40,402 nt of DNA from Gammaproteobacteria bacterium (GCA_028293805.1 JAQGOC010000179.1:1-40402); one strand, 5' to 3'; counted from the first letter of the stretch, positions 15,623 through 25,889 are shown. Made by a program: numbers and translations. Notes: a model not told the origin generated them from the letters alone.

Positions 15623-16930
15623 ATGTATCTCGAACCGTTCAAACTGAAAGAGCTGCCCTTCCGGCTGAGCCCGGACCCGCAGTTCCTGTATCTGTCGAAA
15701 CAGCACGCCCGCGCCAAGGCGTACATGGAATCGACCATCTGGTTCACGGACGGCTTCGTCGTGATCACCGGAGAGATCGGCGCCGGCAAGACGACCCTCA
15801 TCGAATCCTTCCTCAAGGAAATCCAGACGGACGTGGTCGTCGCCCAGATCAACCAGACTCAGGTTTCGGCGATCGATTTCCTCCAGGCCGTGCTCGTGCA
15901 GTTCGGCTTCTCGCCCTTCAAGATGAAGAAGGCCGAGCTCATCGCCACGATCAACAACTTTCTCATCGAGCAGTACGCCGCCGGGCGCAAGGTGCTGCTC
16001 ATCGTGGACGAGGCGCAGAACCTCTCCATGCGGGTACTCGAGGAGATCCGGCTGCTCTCCGGCGTCGAGACGACGAAGGAAAAGGTGCTGCGCATCATCC
16101 TGGCGGGCCAGCCGGAGCTCAACGAGAAGCTCGATGCCCCGGAGCTCGTGCAGCTCACCCAGCGAATCCGCCTCCGCTTTCACCTGGCCACGCTGTCGCA
16201 GCCGGAGATGCGCGCCTACATCCAACATCGCCTGGAAGTGGCGGGCGCCGCCGATCGGCAGATTTTCGGCGAGGATACGTTCCCGGATATTTTCCGCTAT
16301 ACGGGCGGCGTGCCACGGCTCGTCAATACGCTGTGTGACACGGCGATGATGGCCGCCTATACCTCCGACCGCGACACCGTCACGAGCGAAGACATCAGGG
16401 GTGCCGTCGAAGAGCTGCAGTGGGTGGAATACGCCGACCGCCCCCATCACAACCTCGAAGTCCTGCCGGAGCTTGGGCAGCGAGCCGGGCAGGCGCACGA
16501 CTCCACGCAAACCGTCGTCGGCCGCTTGCTCGTGGCAACCGACGGTCGTACCGTGCAAGAGCTCACTCTGCACGTCGGACGGATCATCGTGGGCCGCACG
16601 ACGGACAATGACCTGCAGGTCGATAGCCGCTTCGTGAGCCGCCATCATTGCCAGATCATCACGACGACAAACTCCTCCGTGATCGAGGATCTGAACAGCA
16701 CGAACGGCATCTATGTGAAATCCAAGCGCGTGCGCCGCCACTACCTCAACGACGGCGACGTCGTAGTCCTCGGCAAGCACGAGCTCATCTATGTCGATGA
16801 GCGGCTGGCAAAGACACGCAACACCATGGCGGATACGTTACCGGGCCTGCACGCTCTGCAGACAGCGGGATCCGATGGGGTGGAAACGGAAGGCCTGATC
16901 AAGAACGGCGTGGAGCCGCTGGCTAAATAG
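15623..16930 (+). CDS. ExeA-type AAA ATPase fused to an FHA domain
   Basis: Residues 1-265 form an ExeA/MshM-type ATPase: the N-terminal MYLEPFKLKELPFRLSPDP signature, Walker A GEIGAGKTT (50-58) and Walker B LLIVDEAQ (125-132), followed by the usual RIRLRFHL and GGVPRLVNTLCD elements. Residues about 316-392 form an FHA domain with GRT (324-326), SRHH (339-342) and STNG (359-362), the residues that read phosphothreonine. ExeA-type ATPases assist assembly of secretin, type II secretion or polysaccharide export machines in the inner membrane. No such machine or kinase is encoded nearby. A hairpin (15590-15612) lies just before the ATG and the ribosome site is weak. Confidence 0.88.
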   Translation: MYLEPFKLKELPFRLSPDPQFLYLSKQHARAKAYMESTIWFTDGFVVITGEIGAGKTTLIESFLKEIQTDVVVAQINQTQVSAIDFLQAVLVQFGFSPFKMKKAELIATINNFLIEQYAAGRKVLLIVDEAQNLSMRVLEEIRLLSGVETTKEKVLRIILAGQPELNEKLDAPELVQLTQRIRLRFHLATLSQPEMRAYIQHRLEVAGAADRQIFGEDTFPDIFRYTGGVPRLVNTLCDTAMMAAYTSDRDTVTSEDIRGAVEELQWVEYADRPHHNLEVLPELGQRAGQAHDSTQTVVGRLLVATDGRTVQELTLHVGRIIVGRTTDNDLQVDSRFVSRHHCQIITTTNSSVIEDLNSTNGIYVKSKRVRRHYLNDGDVVVLGKHELIYVDERLAKTRNTMADTLPGLHALQTAGSDGVETEGLIKNGVEPLAK

Positions 16931-17207
16931 GCTCGCGCGTTTTGTCTTTAGCTTTCTCCGGGGGTGCGCTCGCGCCCAGGGAGTCGGGATTCGCGTATTG
17001 GGAGCGTAGCTCCCGGTAGTCCCGCCGCCGCAGCAGAATGACGCTGCCGCCGAGGACCCCGATGAGCCCCACCACACCTGCGATCAGGCTGGGAAACCGT
17101 GACGGCAGCAGGTAACTGGCGCTCAATGCTGCAATGCCGCATGCCAGATAGAACCAGGGAAGGCCTTCGTAGACCGGGCGGGACAGGCGCTGTGAGGACG
17201 GCTCCAT
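16923..17207 (-). CDS. small two-helix membrane protein, unknown function
   Basis: This is a 94-residue frame with two strongly hydrophobic segments (about residues 18-36 and 40-59), a short basic turn RRRDYRELR and a charged tail ending in PPEKAKDKTREPI. It is convergent with the AAA-FHA gene, the two stop codons overlapping by 8 bases. I do not recognise a family. The hydrophobic pattern, with Gly-rich helix LIAGVVGLIGVLGGSVILL, is too ordered for a chance frame. The start could be ATG 17207 or a later in-frame codon. Confidence 0.65.
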   Translation of the reverse strand: MEPSSQRLSRPVYEGLPWFYLACGIAALSASYLLPSRFPSLIAGVVGLIGVLGGSVILLRRRDYRELRSQYANPDSLGASAPPEKAKDKTREPI

Positions 17208-17300
17208 GGGCGCATCCTAGCGCGGTCGCGGCTCCAAGCGGGAACTTCAGCCCTGCGGTCCGCCAGATCCGCTACGGGCCGCACGTTCCGGCGCCCTGAT

Positions 17301-17327
17301 CCGTGCCGCGGCGCTTCCGCGGCACGG
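17301..17327 (-). terminator. perfect hairpin after the 58-residue gene
   Basis: CCGTGCCGCGG (17301-17311) and CCGCGGCACGG (17317-17327) form a perfect 11-bp stem with a 5-base loop, 11 bases after the stop of the small minus-strand gene. There is no T-run, so it may protect the mRNA end or terminate weakly. Confidence 0.45.
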
Positions 17328-17338
17328 GAACGACGAGC

Positions 17339-17515
17339 TCAGTGACTACTCTTTCCCAGCAGCTTTTCGATCAGACGCCCGAACAACGACGGCTTCATGG
17401 CCTCGATGCCGTAGTCGGTGTTCATTTTCGTCCGGCGACGGCTGACTTCGGTGACGAGGTCCTGGGGCAGGTTGAGTTGTGGCAACTCGGCCGTGGCGGC
17501 GCTATCAGCGTGCAT
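17339..17515 (-). CDS. 58-residue soluble protein, unknown function
   Basis: The minus-strand frame runs from ATG 17515 to a TGA at 17339. It starts MHADSAATAELPQLNLPQD, has a basic centre SRRRTKMNTDYG and ends in an amphipathic helix FGRLIEKLLGKSSH. A strong AGGAAGGA ribosome site (plus 17522-17529) lies six bases before the ATG, and a perfect hairpin follows the stop. These flanks are the main evidence that it is real. I do not recognise a family. No partner gene is evident. Confidence 0.6.
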   Translation of the reverse strand: MHADSAATAELPQLNLPQDLVTEVSRRRTKMNTDYGIEAMKPSLFGRLIEKLLGKSSH

Positions 17516-18078
17516 CGTATGTCCTTCCTCGAGATGAGCGGCTGGAAGTCAGCAAAGTACGGACCCGCGGCAGCCGGCGGTGTGCAGGAAGTCACAGCTT
17601 CGCGATAGTGAGCCGCGACGTCGCAGAACGCAGACGCTCCTCGCGGAACGAGCAGGAATTATGTTTCGCCGACGTGACCGCGTACGTCTCAATGAGACAA
17701 ATTTTCACACCATCACAGCAAGCGCCGCGCCACCGAAACGGTCTTTTCACACGCTTGCCGGAACAATGTACGGGCCGCGCGTTCCTGCGCACGTGGAAGC
17801 TTTCCTGCTTCGCCCGTGCACCCATGATGAGAGCGTCGCGCTGCTCAATGCGATCCTCCATTCGCAACGTGTTCATGTAAAAACATCAAAGCAAGTCGCT
17901 TTGGGCGCGGCTTCGAATAGAAATGGGCGCTCTCGCAAGCGGTGCGTTTAAATGGAGCACCGATCTCGCGTTGTCTGAGTGCGCGTTGCCTGCGCGCATT
18001 GCCCGCGTGCGCATTACCGGCGTGCGTGAGGCCGCGGGCGCGTTGGCGCCAAGCGCAGGCCTCCTCCGGAGAGTGCGC
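17516..18078. other. gene-poor stretch between the 58-residue gene and tldD
   Basis: No frame here resembles a known protein. A plus-strand frame from 17660 and a minus-strand frame at 17592-17876 are open but have Arg/Cys/His-rich, shadow-like sequences. From about 17965 to 18030 there is an imperfect alternation of GCGCGTTGCC / GCGCATTGCC / GCGCATTACC words that looks like a short decayed tandem repeat. The AT-richer part (17640-17910) may carry the promoter of the 58-residue gene. Confidence 0.4.
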
Positions 18079-19557
18079 TCAGCCGGTGCCGCCGACCGTA
18101 AGGCCTTCGATCTTCAACGTGGGCTGCCCTACACCGACAGGAACACTTTGCCCGTCCTTACCGCACGTTCCCACACCGTCATCGAGGCGGAGGTCGTTGC
18201 CAACCATCGAAACCCGGGTGAGCACGTCGGGGCCGTTGCCGATGAGCGTGGCGCCCTTGAGCGGCGCGCCGAGCCGCCCGTTCTCGATGGCGTAGGCCTC
18301 GCTCGCGGAAAACACGAATTTGCCCGAGGTGATATCGACCTGCCCGCCGCCGAAGTTGACCGCATAAATACCGTTCTTCACCGAGCGGATGATCTCTTCG
18401 GGGTCGTGAGGACCGGGACGCATGTAGGTGTTAGTCATGCGCGGCAGTGTCATATGCGCAAAGGACTCGCGGCGGCCGTTGCCTGTCGGCTGGACGCCCA
18501 TCAGCCGCGCGTTGAGCCGATCCTGCATATAACCGCGCAGGATGCCGTTCTCGATCAACATCGTGCACTGGGTCTGCGTGCCCTCGTCATCGATGTTGAG
18601 CGAGCCGCGCCGTTGCGAGATCGTGCCGTCATCCACGACCGTGCACTCCGGCGCGGCGACGCGTTCACCGATACGGCCCGCGAATGCCGAAGTGCCCTTA
18701 CGATTGAAGTCGCCTTCGAGACCGTGGCCGATCGCCTCGTGCAGCAGAATTCCCGGCCAACCCGGACCCAACACCACCGTCATCGAACCGGCGGGCGCAG
18801 GCCTCGCGTCGAGATTGACGAGTGCCTGGCGGACCGCCTCGCGCGCGAGCTCGATCGGCCGGTCGCCGGCAACCAGCTCGGCCAGCGAGTAGCGGCCGCC
18901 CGCCCCCGCATAACCCTGCTCGCGGCGGCCGTTCTGCTCGACGAGCACCGAAACATTGAAGCGCACCAGCGGCCGCACATCCGCGGCAAGTTGTCCTTCG
19001 CTCGTGGCTATCAGCACCACTTCATGCACGGCCGTGACACTCGCGGTCACGTGCACTACACGCGGATCGATGCGCCGTGCCTCACGATCAACTCTCTCGA
19101 GCCACGCTACCTTGTTCTCCGTCGACAGCGAAGCGACCGGATCCGCCGGCAAATACAACTGACGTCCGGCCTGCGGACTCCACGCCTTCACCTTGCGGTC
19201 GCCGCCGTGAACCGCAATCGCACGCGCGGCGCGTGAAGCCTCTTCGAGCGCGGGCAGCACGATCTCATCCGAATACGCGAATCCGGTCTTCTCGCCTGCG
19301 AGGGCGCGGACTCCCACACCTTGTTCGATACTGGCGCTGCCGTCCTTGACGATGCCGTCCTCCAGCGACCAGGACTCCTGGTGCGCCAGCTGGAAGTACA
19401 GATCGGCGAAATCCACGGAATGCGTCAGGACCTCGCCGAAGATGCGATCCAGGCGCCCGTCGTCCAGGCCGCTCGGGCGCAGGATGAGGTCGCGGGCAAT
19501 GCTCAACGGGTCGGAGGCGGCCACGGGGGGCGCTTTAATCGGCTGTGATTCTTCCAT
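18079..19557 (-). CDS. tldD: TldD, catalytic subunit of the TldD-TldE metalloprotease
   Basis: TldD carries the zinc site of the heterodimeric peptidase formed with PmbA/TldE. The family motif [11 protein letters not shown], which supplies the two His ligands and the catalytic Glu, lies at about residues 272-282. The start at ATG 19557 (MEESQPIK) gives 492 residues, close to the E. coli 481. The frame is open for 41 more codons upstream, but those run into the nit gene. It is the last gene of the maf-rng-yhdP-nit-tldD run, 22 bases after nit. Confidence 0.95.
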   Translation of the reverse strand: MEESQPIKAPPVAASDPLSIARDLILRPSGLDDGRLDRIFGEVLTHSVDFADLYFQLAHQESWSLEDGIVKDGSASIEQGVGVRALAGEKTGFAYSDEIVLPALEEASRAARAIAVHGGDRKVKAWSPQAGRQLYLPADPVASLSTENKVAWLERVDREARRIDPRVVHVTASVTAVHEVVLIATSEGQLAADVRPLVRFNVSVLVEQNGRREQGYAGAGGRYSLAELVAGDRPIELAREAVRQALVNLDARPAPAGSMTVVLGPGWPGILLHEAIGHGLEGDFNRKGTSAFAGRIGERVAAPECTVVDDGTISQRRGSLNIDDEGTQTQCTMLIENGILRGYMQDRLNARLMGVQPTGNGRRESFAHMTLPRMTNTYMRPGPHDPEEIIRSVKNGIYAVNFGGGQVDITSGKFVFSASEAYAIENGRLGAPLKGATLIGNGPDVLTRVSMVGNDLRLDDGVGTCGKDGQSVPVGVGQPTLKIEGLTVGGTG

Positions 19558-19579
19558 CAGTGACTTCCGGTAACTTTTA

Positions 19580-20401
19580 TCAGGGGTGGGCTGGCGCGAA
19601 AACGCGGTGGTCGAGCGCCGGGAAATTGCTGCGCACTTCAGCCTGGCGCTCGAGATCGATGTCGGCAACGACGCAACCACGGCCCCGCGGCAGGCGTTGG
19701 AGGATGCGGCCCCAGTGATCGACGATCATGCTGTCGCCGTAGGTCTCCCGCCCGTTGGCGTGAAACCCGGACTGCGCCGGGGCAATCACATAGCAGAGAT
19801 TCTCAATGGCACGTGCGCGGAGCAACGTTTCCCAGTGCGCGCGCCCGGTGGGACTCGTGAACGCAGAAGGCACGGTGAGCAGTTGCGCCCCTGCGGCGCT
19901 CAATGCGCGAAACAACTCCGGAAAGCGCACGTCGTAGCACACGGAGAGGCCGACTCGACCGACCGTGGTGTCCACGACCGCCGCGGTCGAGCCCCGCGCG
20001 ATATGAGCGGACTCGCGATAGCTCTCGGCGCGTCCCGGAATATTGACGTCGAACAGGTGAATCTTGTCGTAACGCGCGGTGCACTTCCCATCCTGGTCAT
20101 ATACCAACGAGGCGGCGGCCACGCGCCCGTCAGCACCGGCACGCAGCGGAATCGTGCCGCCCACAATCGTCATACGCAGCCGCCGCGCGGTGTTCGCCAG
20201 GAAGTCCTGGATGGGTCCGGTGCCTTCGCATTCCCCCACGTCGCGCTTGTCCGCGTCGTGCAGGCCCATGAACGCGAAGTTCTCCGGCAGCACCGTCAGT
20301 CCGGCGCCGAGCGCAGCCGCTTCTTCGAGAAGCCCGCAGGCCTGCTCGAGATTGACCGCCACATCCGGTCCGGACGTCATCTGTATTGCAGCGACTTTCA
20401 T
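19580..20401 (-). CDS. carbon-nitrogen hydrolase, nitrilase superfamily (Nit-like amidase)
   Basis: The nitrilase-superfamily catalytic triad is clear: E40 (LPENF), K113 (YDKIHLFD) and C155 ([14 protein letters not shown]). The 273-residue length and the sequence around the Cys resemble the Nit1/omega-amidase branch, whose E. coli member YbeM-like enzymes hydrolyse deaminated glutathione. The exact substrate is inferred, not shown. It sits between yhdP (18-base gap) and tldD (22-base gap); in E. coli yhdP and tldD are adjacent, so nit is an addition typical of some other gammaproteobacteria. Confidence 0.9.
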   Translation of the reverse strand: MKVAAIQMTSGPDVAVNLEQACGLLEEAAALGAGLTVLPENFAFMGLHDADKRDVGECEGTGPIQDFLANTARRLRMTIVGGTIPLRAGADGRVAAASLVYDQDGKCTARYDKIHLFDVNIPGRAESYRESAHIARGSTAAVVDTTVGRVGLSVCYDVRFPELFRALSAAGAQLLTVPSAFTSPTGRAHWETLLRARAIENLCYVIAPAQSGFHANGRETYGDSMIVDHWGRILQRLPRGRGCVVADIDLERQAEVRSNFPALDHRVFAPAHP

Positions 20402-20419
20402 TGCTGAGCCGTTAAACCG

Positions 20420-23400
20420 TCAATTCGCCGCCACCACTATGGGGTCGTCCCACGAGCCCTGCAAACGGAGCGCGGCGCGAGATCCCTCGTCGGCACCCTC
20501 TGCGCCGGCGAATAGCTCGCGCAGAGACAGCCACGCTGCCGCTACGCGCGGGGACGGCGCCAATCGTCGCACGGCAGCGGGCAATCGACCCTCACCGCGA
20601 AGGATCCACACCTGCTGGTCGTAATCGCGCGCGACGAGGCCCGTACGGCCACGCATCAGGATCTCGGCATCGCCGTCGAAATGGAGGTTCGACGTGGATG
20701 CCTCGCCTGCGCGCAGGTCGAAATCCGCTTCCAGGCGCGCGAAGCGCAGCTCGCGCGCCTCGGGTGTGGCCGATGACGCGTCCCGGGGTCCCATACCGCT
20801 GACAAGCGCCGGCACCGAGAGCAAGGCGAACGGCCGGCCCGCGAGGTCGGAGCCCGGGTCGGCGCGCGTCGTGCCGTCCTCCAGGCGCATGCTGAGCCGC
20901 CCTACCAGCGTTGCGAGCACAGGCTGGTCCGAACGCGACTGCCATTCGAGGTCACCGTCCAGCACCGCCCGGGCCGCGGTCAGGTCGGGACGGAAGCCGA
21001 AGGCCTCCAGCGTGGACCCGGCGTTGGAACTCTCCAGGCTGAACTTGAGGCGGCACGCGGCGCCTTGGCAATGCACGGTGCCGCTCACGTCCTGAGTGCC
21101 TCCTGTCAGGCGCAGATCGCTCACGACCAGAGCATTGCCGCTCGACTTTATGGTGGCCGTCGCTCGCCCAATGGAGTGCCCCGCCCAGACCAAGTCCTCA
21201 ACGGACACCTGCGCCGCAGGTCCGAGCGCCGCGATCAGTTCAGCGCTTGCATCGAAAGCGCCACCTTCCGGCACATTGAGCCTGGCGAAATGGAACTGTG
21301 CCGGGTGCAGGGCGGTGGCACCAGAAGGCCAATGCGCCATGCCCGCGATGTCGGGTGAATGCAGTTGCAGATCCGCGCCCGACTCAGTTCGCTCCGCCAA
21401 CACGGACACCTCGGAATAGCGGTGCCCGGCGGCGAGCATCTCTCCGGCTACGAGCTCCGCCCGAATGGCGGGCGCCGTGGGATCCTGCCGAAGCTGCTGC
21501 CAGGCCGCCACGTAAGCCGGCAGATCGAGCTGGCTCACCCGCCCTTCGACCAACACCATGGGCTGAGTGGGTAGCGTCGCGGGCGTCGTGTCGAAGCGCA
21601 CGCTGCCGCGCTCAACCTGCCATGTCACGTCCTTGCGTCTTTGAAGTGAGAACAGGCTGTGCACACGCTCGCCAAGGTTCACGCGCAACTCCGCCGCGGT
21701 GCCCGCTCCCTGAAAATCGACATGCAGCGGTACGGCACCCCCGGCTTCCTTGGCGAGGGGTTCCGGCAGCCGGCTCGCAATGCCAACCAGGCTCGAATCC
21801 GCCCGGACCCGCCATCGCGCGGATTTCGAGGCGCTGCCGGTCAGGTACGCGAGCTCTCCGGTCCATTCGGTGCTGCCCGCCGGAGCGATGTTGCCATCGA
21901 TCGCTGCCCCGCCCGCAGCGGCGAGAACGAGTTGCCGGGCGTCCAACCGCCCGCGCCCCTGAATTGCCAGCACCGGCACTCCGTGCTCACGGCGCTCAAC
22001 AACATTCAACGTGACCGGGCCACCGAGCCATGTTCCGGTCAGCGTTGAGTGCCGCAAATGACCTGCATCGAAGATGAGTGTGCCGCGAACGGCGTCAATG
22101 GGCGGCACGCCTGCCACGGCTTGCAGTTGCGCTCCATCCAACACCGCACTGACGCGCGCCTGGATGTCCGGTGCACGGCCGGCAATCGCCTTGCGCCCAA
22201 CAGCCGGCAGCGTCAGGTTGAATTCGAGCTGCGCAGGGCCACGCACATCGATGTTCTGCACGCGCGGTGCGTACTCCTGCAGTTTCGGGTGATTGCGTAT
22301 CCAAGCAATGGCTTCTTCGAGATGCCCTGTGATCTGTCCGCTGATATGCGCGGCGTGCTCGCCGCGTGCGTCCCACTCCGCTCCCGCCGAACTCAGCACG
22401 AACGAGCCGGCGTGCCCTTTCTCGATTGCCGCGCGGATTCGAGTGCCGCGCCAATCGATCCGTGCATCGACGCCCTGTGCGTCGGGCCACAGATCGCCGC
22501 CGGAGAGGATCGCATCCCGCAAGACCAGGGAACCGGTGAAGCCTGTGCCGTCATCCCGGAACGGGAGCGTCGCATCGAGCGGGCCGCGCAGATCCAGCTG
22601 CGCGTGCTCGATGCGTCCGGCGGTCAGCTGCGACAAGACCGCACCCAGCCCCTCCATCAGGCTCGGGCCGGCCAGTCTCTCCAACAATGGAATGTCAGCG
22701 CCCGTCAACTCCGCGTGCGCAGTGATGTCCGGCGAGCGACCCGAGCCGTCTCCCGATACGGACCCGTGGACGCTCAGCCGCGTGGTCTCGTGTTGTAATT
22801 CGAGCTTCTCCGTCATGACCCGCCAGCCATCATCGGTCCGGCTGATCTGCAGCCGCGTGGCCACGTGGATCTCCTCTAGAGGATATTGTGGAGACTGCGC
22901 CAGCTCGAGTCGGGCGGCACGGGCTGCAAGGGCTGCGGTTAGATTGCTCTCGTCGCCGGACACTCGCCCGGACAGACCCGTCAGTGCGAAACCATGAGAC
23001 GCGGGCGCCACCGCCACATCCACGAGTCGCGCCGCAGCCCGCAGTCGCTGCCCAGCCGGACGCGATGTATTCCAATCGAAAGCGACGTCTCGGACCATGC
23101 CGCCGAATTCCACCGCCGCAACGTCCAACTGCGGCGCCAACCACCGGGCAACCGCGGCAACCGATCGCAGCGGCGCCTGCTCCAGCTTGCCCCGCACCCA
23201 CGCCCCCGTCGGGGCGGCGTCGAGCGCCAGCGTGGCCGGCGTAGCGTGATTCGCAGCATCGCCCAGCTCGAGCGAGTCGACTTGCAGGCGCCAATTGGAG
23301 CCGCGTTGCGCGAGCCGCCACTCAGCGCGCAGGTGATCGAGAGCGAGTACGCCGGCAGAAGCGGGCGGGTCCTTGGCAGACACGCCCAGCGCATCGAACT

Positions 23401-24355
23401 CGAGACCGCCCGCGCTGACCTTGCCATTCGCCTTGACTATGCGACCCCTCTCGAAGTCCACATTCAAGGTGACATCGCCGCCGCCCGCGCGCGGCAGGTA
23501 TCCCACCGCGTCCGGCGCGGCACCGAGGAGCTCGCGCCACCCGGCAAACAGGAGTCGGCGGCCTTCGAAACGCACCGTTCCGCTCAGAGCCGCGGGCTTT
23601 TCCAGATCGCCGTCGAGACGCAGCCCGATGCGCGCCGTGCGGCCCAGCCGCTCCGGCAGAAACACCAGACCGTAGCCGCTCCATTCGGAAGTCGAACGGC
23701 GCAAAGACGCCCGCCTGATCTGCAGGGTCAGCGGATTTGCGGAGCCACCCGGATCCGGCAACCGGAGGGTGCCGCCTTCGATGTCGACGCGTCCGCCCTG
23801 CCAGCGCTCCAGGATCCGCGCCCGCTCGGCGCTGGCTCCATCATGAGAGCCGGCGGACAGGCGCGCGGCGCCCGGCGCGGAGCCAACACGCTCGAAATCG
23901 ATATCCGGAGCAACGAGCGTGATCCGGCCCGCTTCGAGCTGCCCACTGCGCAGCGTGCGCCAGGCATCGAAGCCGACGACGAGCTCGGGCGCTCTGAGCA
24001 ACACGGTGGAACGGCCGGGCTCACCCAGCTCGACGCGCCGGAAAACGGCTTCCGGTCCGTACCAGCCCCACCGCAAGTCAAGCTCGTTGAAGCGCACATC
24101 CAGGCCGGTATGGGCGCGAACGATCCGCTCCAGCGCTGCACGGTGTTGCGGCACGCGGGCAACCGCGAGTTCATACGCGAGCAGAACGACACCGAAGAAC
24201 AATAGGGCGGCGGCGAGCACCCAGGCGGCCATTCGCAGTCCCTGCCAAGGCGGCCCCTGTGGGGGCGTGAGGGACGCGACCGAGCTCCCCGCCATGGCGG
24301 GCGATTCGCGCCCCCGTGATGGCGTGGGCTCGGTCTCGACCGTAGGGAACATCAC
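20420..24355 (-). CDS. yhdP: YhdP, AsmA-like phospholipid transport protein
   Basis: YhdP is one of the large AsmA-like bridge proteins (with TamB and YdbH) that carry phospholipids from the inner to the outer membrane. The 1311-residue protein has one N-terminal membrane anchor (about residues 43-66, AAWVLAAALLFFGVVLLAYE). A long beta-rich periplasmic body follows, ending in a DUF3971/AsmA-like C-terminal domain. Length and order after rng match E. coli YhdP (1266 residues). Translation starts at tandem GTG-ATG codons (24355, 24352), with the ribosome site AGGAA overlapping the rng stop, so the two are coupled. Confidence 0.93.
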   Translation of the reverse strand: MMFPTVETEPTPSRGRESPAMAGSSVASLTPPQGPPWQGLRMAAWVLAAALLFFGVVLLAYELAVARVPQHRAALERIVRAHTGLDVRFNELDLRWGWYGPEAVFRRVELGEPGRSTVLLRAPELVVGFDAWRTLRSGQLEAGRITLVAPDIDFERVGSAPGAARLSAGSHDGASAERARILERWQGGRVDIEGGTLRLPDPGGSANPLTLQIRRASLRRSTSEWSGYGLVFLPERLGRTARIGLRLDGDLEKPAALSGTVRFEGRRLLFAGWRELLGAAPDAVGYLPRAGGGDVTLNVDFERGRIVKANGKVSAGGLEFDALGVSAKDPPASAGVLALDHLRAEWRLAQRGSNWRLQVDSLELGDAANHATPATLALDAAPTGAWVRGKLEQAPLRSVAAVARWLAPQLDVAAVEFGGMVRDVAFDWNTSRPAGQRLRAAARLVDVAVAPASHGFALTGLSGRVSGDESNLTAALAARAARLELAQSPQYPLEEIHVATRLQISRTDDGWRVMTEKLELQHETTRLSVHGSVSGDGSGRSPDITAHAELTGADIPLLERLAGPSLMEGLGAVLSQLTAGRIEHAQLDLRGPLDATLPFRDDGTGFTGSLVLRDAILSGGDLWPDAQGVDARIDWRGTRIRAAIEKGHAGSFVLSSAGAEWDARGEHAAHISGQITGHLEEAIAWIRNHPKLQEYAPRVQNIDVRGPAQLEFNLTLPAVGRKAIAGRAPDIQARVSAVLDGAQLQAVAGVPPIDAVRGTLIFDAGHLRHSTLTGTWLGGPVTLNVVERREHGVPVLAIQGRGRLDARQLVLAAAGGAAIDGNIAPAGSTEWTGELAYLTGSASKSARWRVRADSSLVGIASRLPEPLAKEAGGAVPLHVDFQGAGTAAELRVNLGERVHSLFSLQRRKDVTWQVERGSVRFDTTPATLPTQPMVLVEGRVSQLDLPAYVAAWQQLRQDPTAPAIRAELVAGEMLAAGHRYSEVSVLAERTESGADLQLHSPDIAGMAHWPSGATALHPAQFHFARLNVPEGGAFDASAELIAALGPAAQVSVEDLVWAGHSIGRATATIKSSGNALVVSDLRLTGGTQDVSGTVHCQGAACRLKFSLESSNAGSTLEAFGFRPDLTAARAVLDGDLEWQSRSDQPVLATLVGRLSMRLEDGTTRADPGSDLAGRPFALLSVPALVSGMGPRDASSATPEARELRFARLEADFDLRAGEASTSNLHFDGDAEILMRGRTGLVARDYDQQVWILRGEGRLPAAVRRLAPSPRVAAAWLSLRELFAGAEGADEGSRAALRLQGSWDDPIVVAAN

Positions 24356-24361
24356 ACGTTC

Positions 24362-25846
24362 CTAGATGAGCACGACGTCGTACTGATCAACGCCGTAGAG
24401 CGCTTCAACCTGCAGGCGGATCGGGCGGCCGACCTGTGCTTCGAGCTCCGCCAGGGTGGTGGACTCTTCATCGAGCAGCCTGTCCACCACGTCCTGGTGC
24501 GCCAGTATCAGCAGCTCCCGGCTGGCAAACTGCCGGCTTTGTCGCACAATTTCGCGAAAAATCTCGTTGCACACGGTTTCCGGGGTTTTGACGAAGCCGC
24601 GTCCCTCACAACTTGGACACGGCGCGCATAGAAGATGTTCCAGGCTTTCGCGCGTACGCTTGCGCGTCATCTCGACGAGGCCCAGCGGTGAGAGACTCAC
24701 TATATGGGTCTGCGCTCGATCACCCGCCAGCGAACGCTCGAGCGCGGCGAGCACCTGCCGCCGGTGTGACTCATCGTGCATGTCGATGAAGTCGATGATG
24801 ATGATTCCACCGAGGTTGCGCAGGCGCAGCTGCCGCGCGATCGACACCGCCGCTTCGAGGTTTGTGCGGAAAATGGTTTCCTCGAGGTTGCGGTGACCGA
24901 CGTAGGCGCCGGTGTTCACATCGATGGTGGTCATCGCCTCGGTCTGGTCGATGACCAGATGCCCGCCGGACTTCAGCGTCACCTTGCGATCGAGCGCCTT
25001 GGCGATTTCCTCCTCGATGCCATGCAGGTCAAACACAGGTCGCGGGCCGGCATACAGCTCGATACGCGTGGCCGCATCGGGCATGAAGGCGGCCGCGAAA
25101 GCGACCATGTGCGCGTGCTCACCCGGCGAGTCGACCAGGACGCGACTCACCCCACGTGCCAGCTCGTCACGCAGAATACGTAACGCAAGCGGTAGGTCCT
25201 CATGGACAATCGCTCCCGCTTGCGTTTGCGTCGCACGCACGCGAACGTGATGCCAAAGCTTGTCGAGATAGGCCATGTCCTCTTGCAGGCTCTCGACAGA
25301 TACTCCCTGTGCCGCTGTACGGAGGATGTAGCCGCCAGCCGCTCCGGGCGCGAGCAGACTGGCAACCGCCGTTTTCAACCTCTGGCGTTCGGCTTCGTCG
25401 TCGATGCGCGTGGAGACTCCGATTCCCTCGCCGCGCGGCATGTACACGAGATAGCGGGAGGGCAATGCGACGAACGTAGTGAGGCGCGCTCCCTTGGTGC
25501 CGATAGGGTCCTTGATCACCTGCACGAGGATGTCGTCGCCCTGGTTCACGAGCCGGCGGATGTCCTCCACCTGTGACATGTTCATGGGCGCCATACCGAC
25601 CACCGTGTCGTCGGTCTGCGTGTTGGCAATGTCCGCGGCGTGCAGAAAGGCGGTGCGATCGAGTCCGATGTCCACGAAGGCGGCCTGCATGCCTGGCAAG
25701 ACCCTCGAGACGCGTCCCTTGTAGAGATTGCTCACGAGCCCACGCCGACTCGTGCGCTCGATGTAGATCTCCTGCAGGACACCGTTCTCGACAACTGCGG
25801 CGCGCGTTTCGCGTGGCGCGACGTTGACCAGAATCTCAATGCTCAA
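24362..25846 (-). CDS. rng: ribonuclease G
   Basis: RNase G processes the 5' end of 16S rRNA and decays some mRNAs. The start TTG 25846 gives the family N-terminus SIEILVNVAPRETRAAVVEN and 494 residues against 489 in E. coli. The S1 domain (LYKGRVSRVLPGMQAAFVDIG) is near residue 38. The catalytic metal-binding DQTEAMTTIDVNTGA and FIDM segments lie near residues 300-350, and the CPSCEGRG zinc-link motif near 405. There is no long C-terminal scaffold, which separates it from RNase E. It lies between maf (43-base gap) and yhdP (6-base gap). Confidence 0.95.
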   Translation of the reverse strand: MSIEILVNVAPRETRAAVVENGVLQEIYIERTSRRGLVSNLYKGRVSRVLPGMQAAFVDIGLDRTAFLHAADIANTQTDDTVVGMAPMNMSQVEDIRRLVNQGDDILVQVIKDPIGTKGARLTTFVALPSRYLVYMPRGEGIGVSTRIDDEAERQRLKTAVASLLAPGAAGGYILRTAAQGVSVESLQEDMAYLDKLWHHVRVRATQTQAGAIVHEDLPLALRILRDELARGVSRVLVDSPGEHAHMVAFAAAFMPDAATRIELYAGPRPVFDLHGIEEEIAKALDRKVTLKSGGHLVIDQTEAMTTIDVNTGAYVGHRNLEETIFRTNLEAAVSIARQLRLRNLGGIIIIDFIDMHDESHRRQVLAALERSLAGDRAQTHIVSLSPLGLVEMTRKRTRESLEHLLCAPCPSCEGRGFVKTPETVCNEIFREIVRQSRQFASRELLILAHQDVVDRLLDEESTTLAELEAQVGRPIRLQVEALYGVDQYDVVLI

Positions 25847-25889
25847 ATGACGTGCTCCGACGGGAAACCGTACGCTGATGTCGTGACAC

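Noticed and set aside
17592-17876. 94-residue minus-strand frame upstream of the 58-residue gene
   Set aside because: Cys/Arg/His-rich shadow-like sequence without ribosome site or family match.
17923-19236. 437-residue frame antisense to tldD
   Set aside because: Shadow of high-GC codons; tldD on the other strand has its full family sequence.
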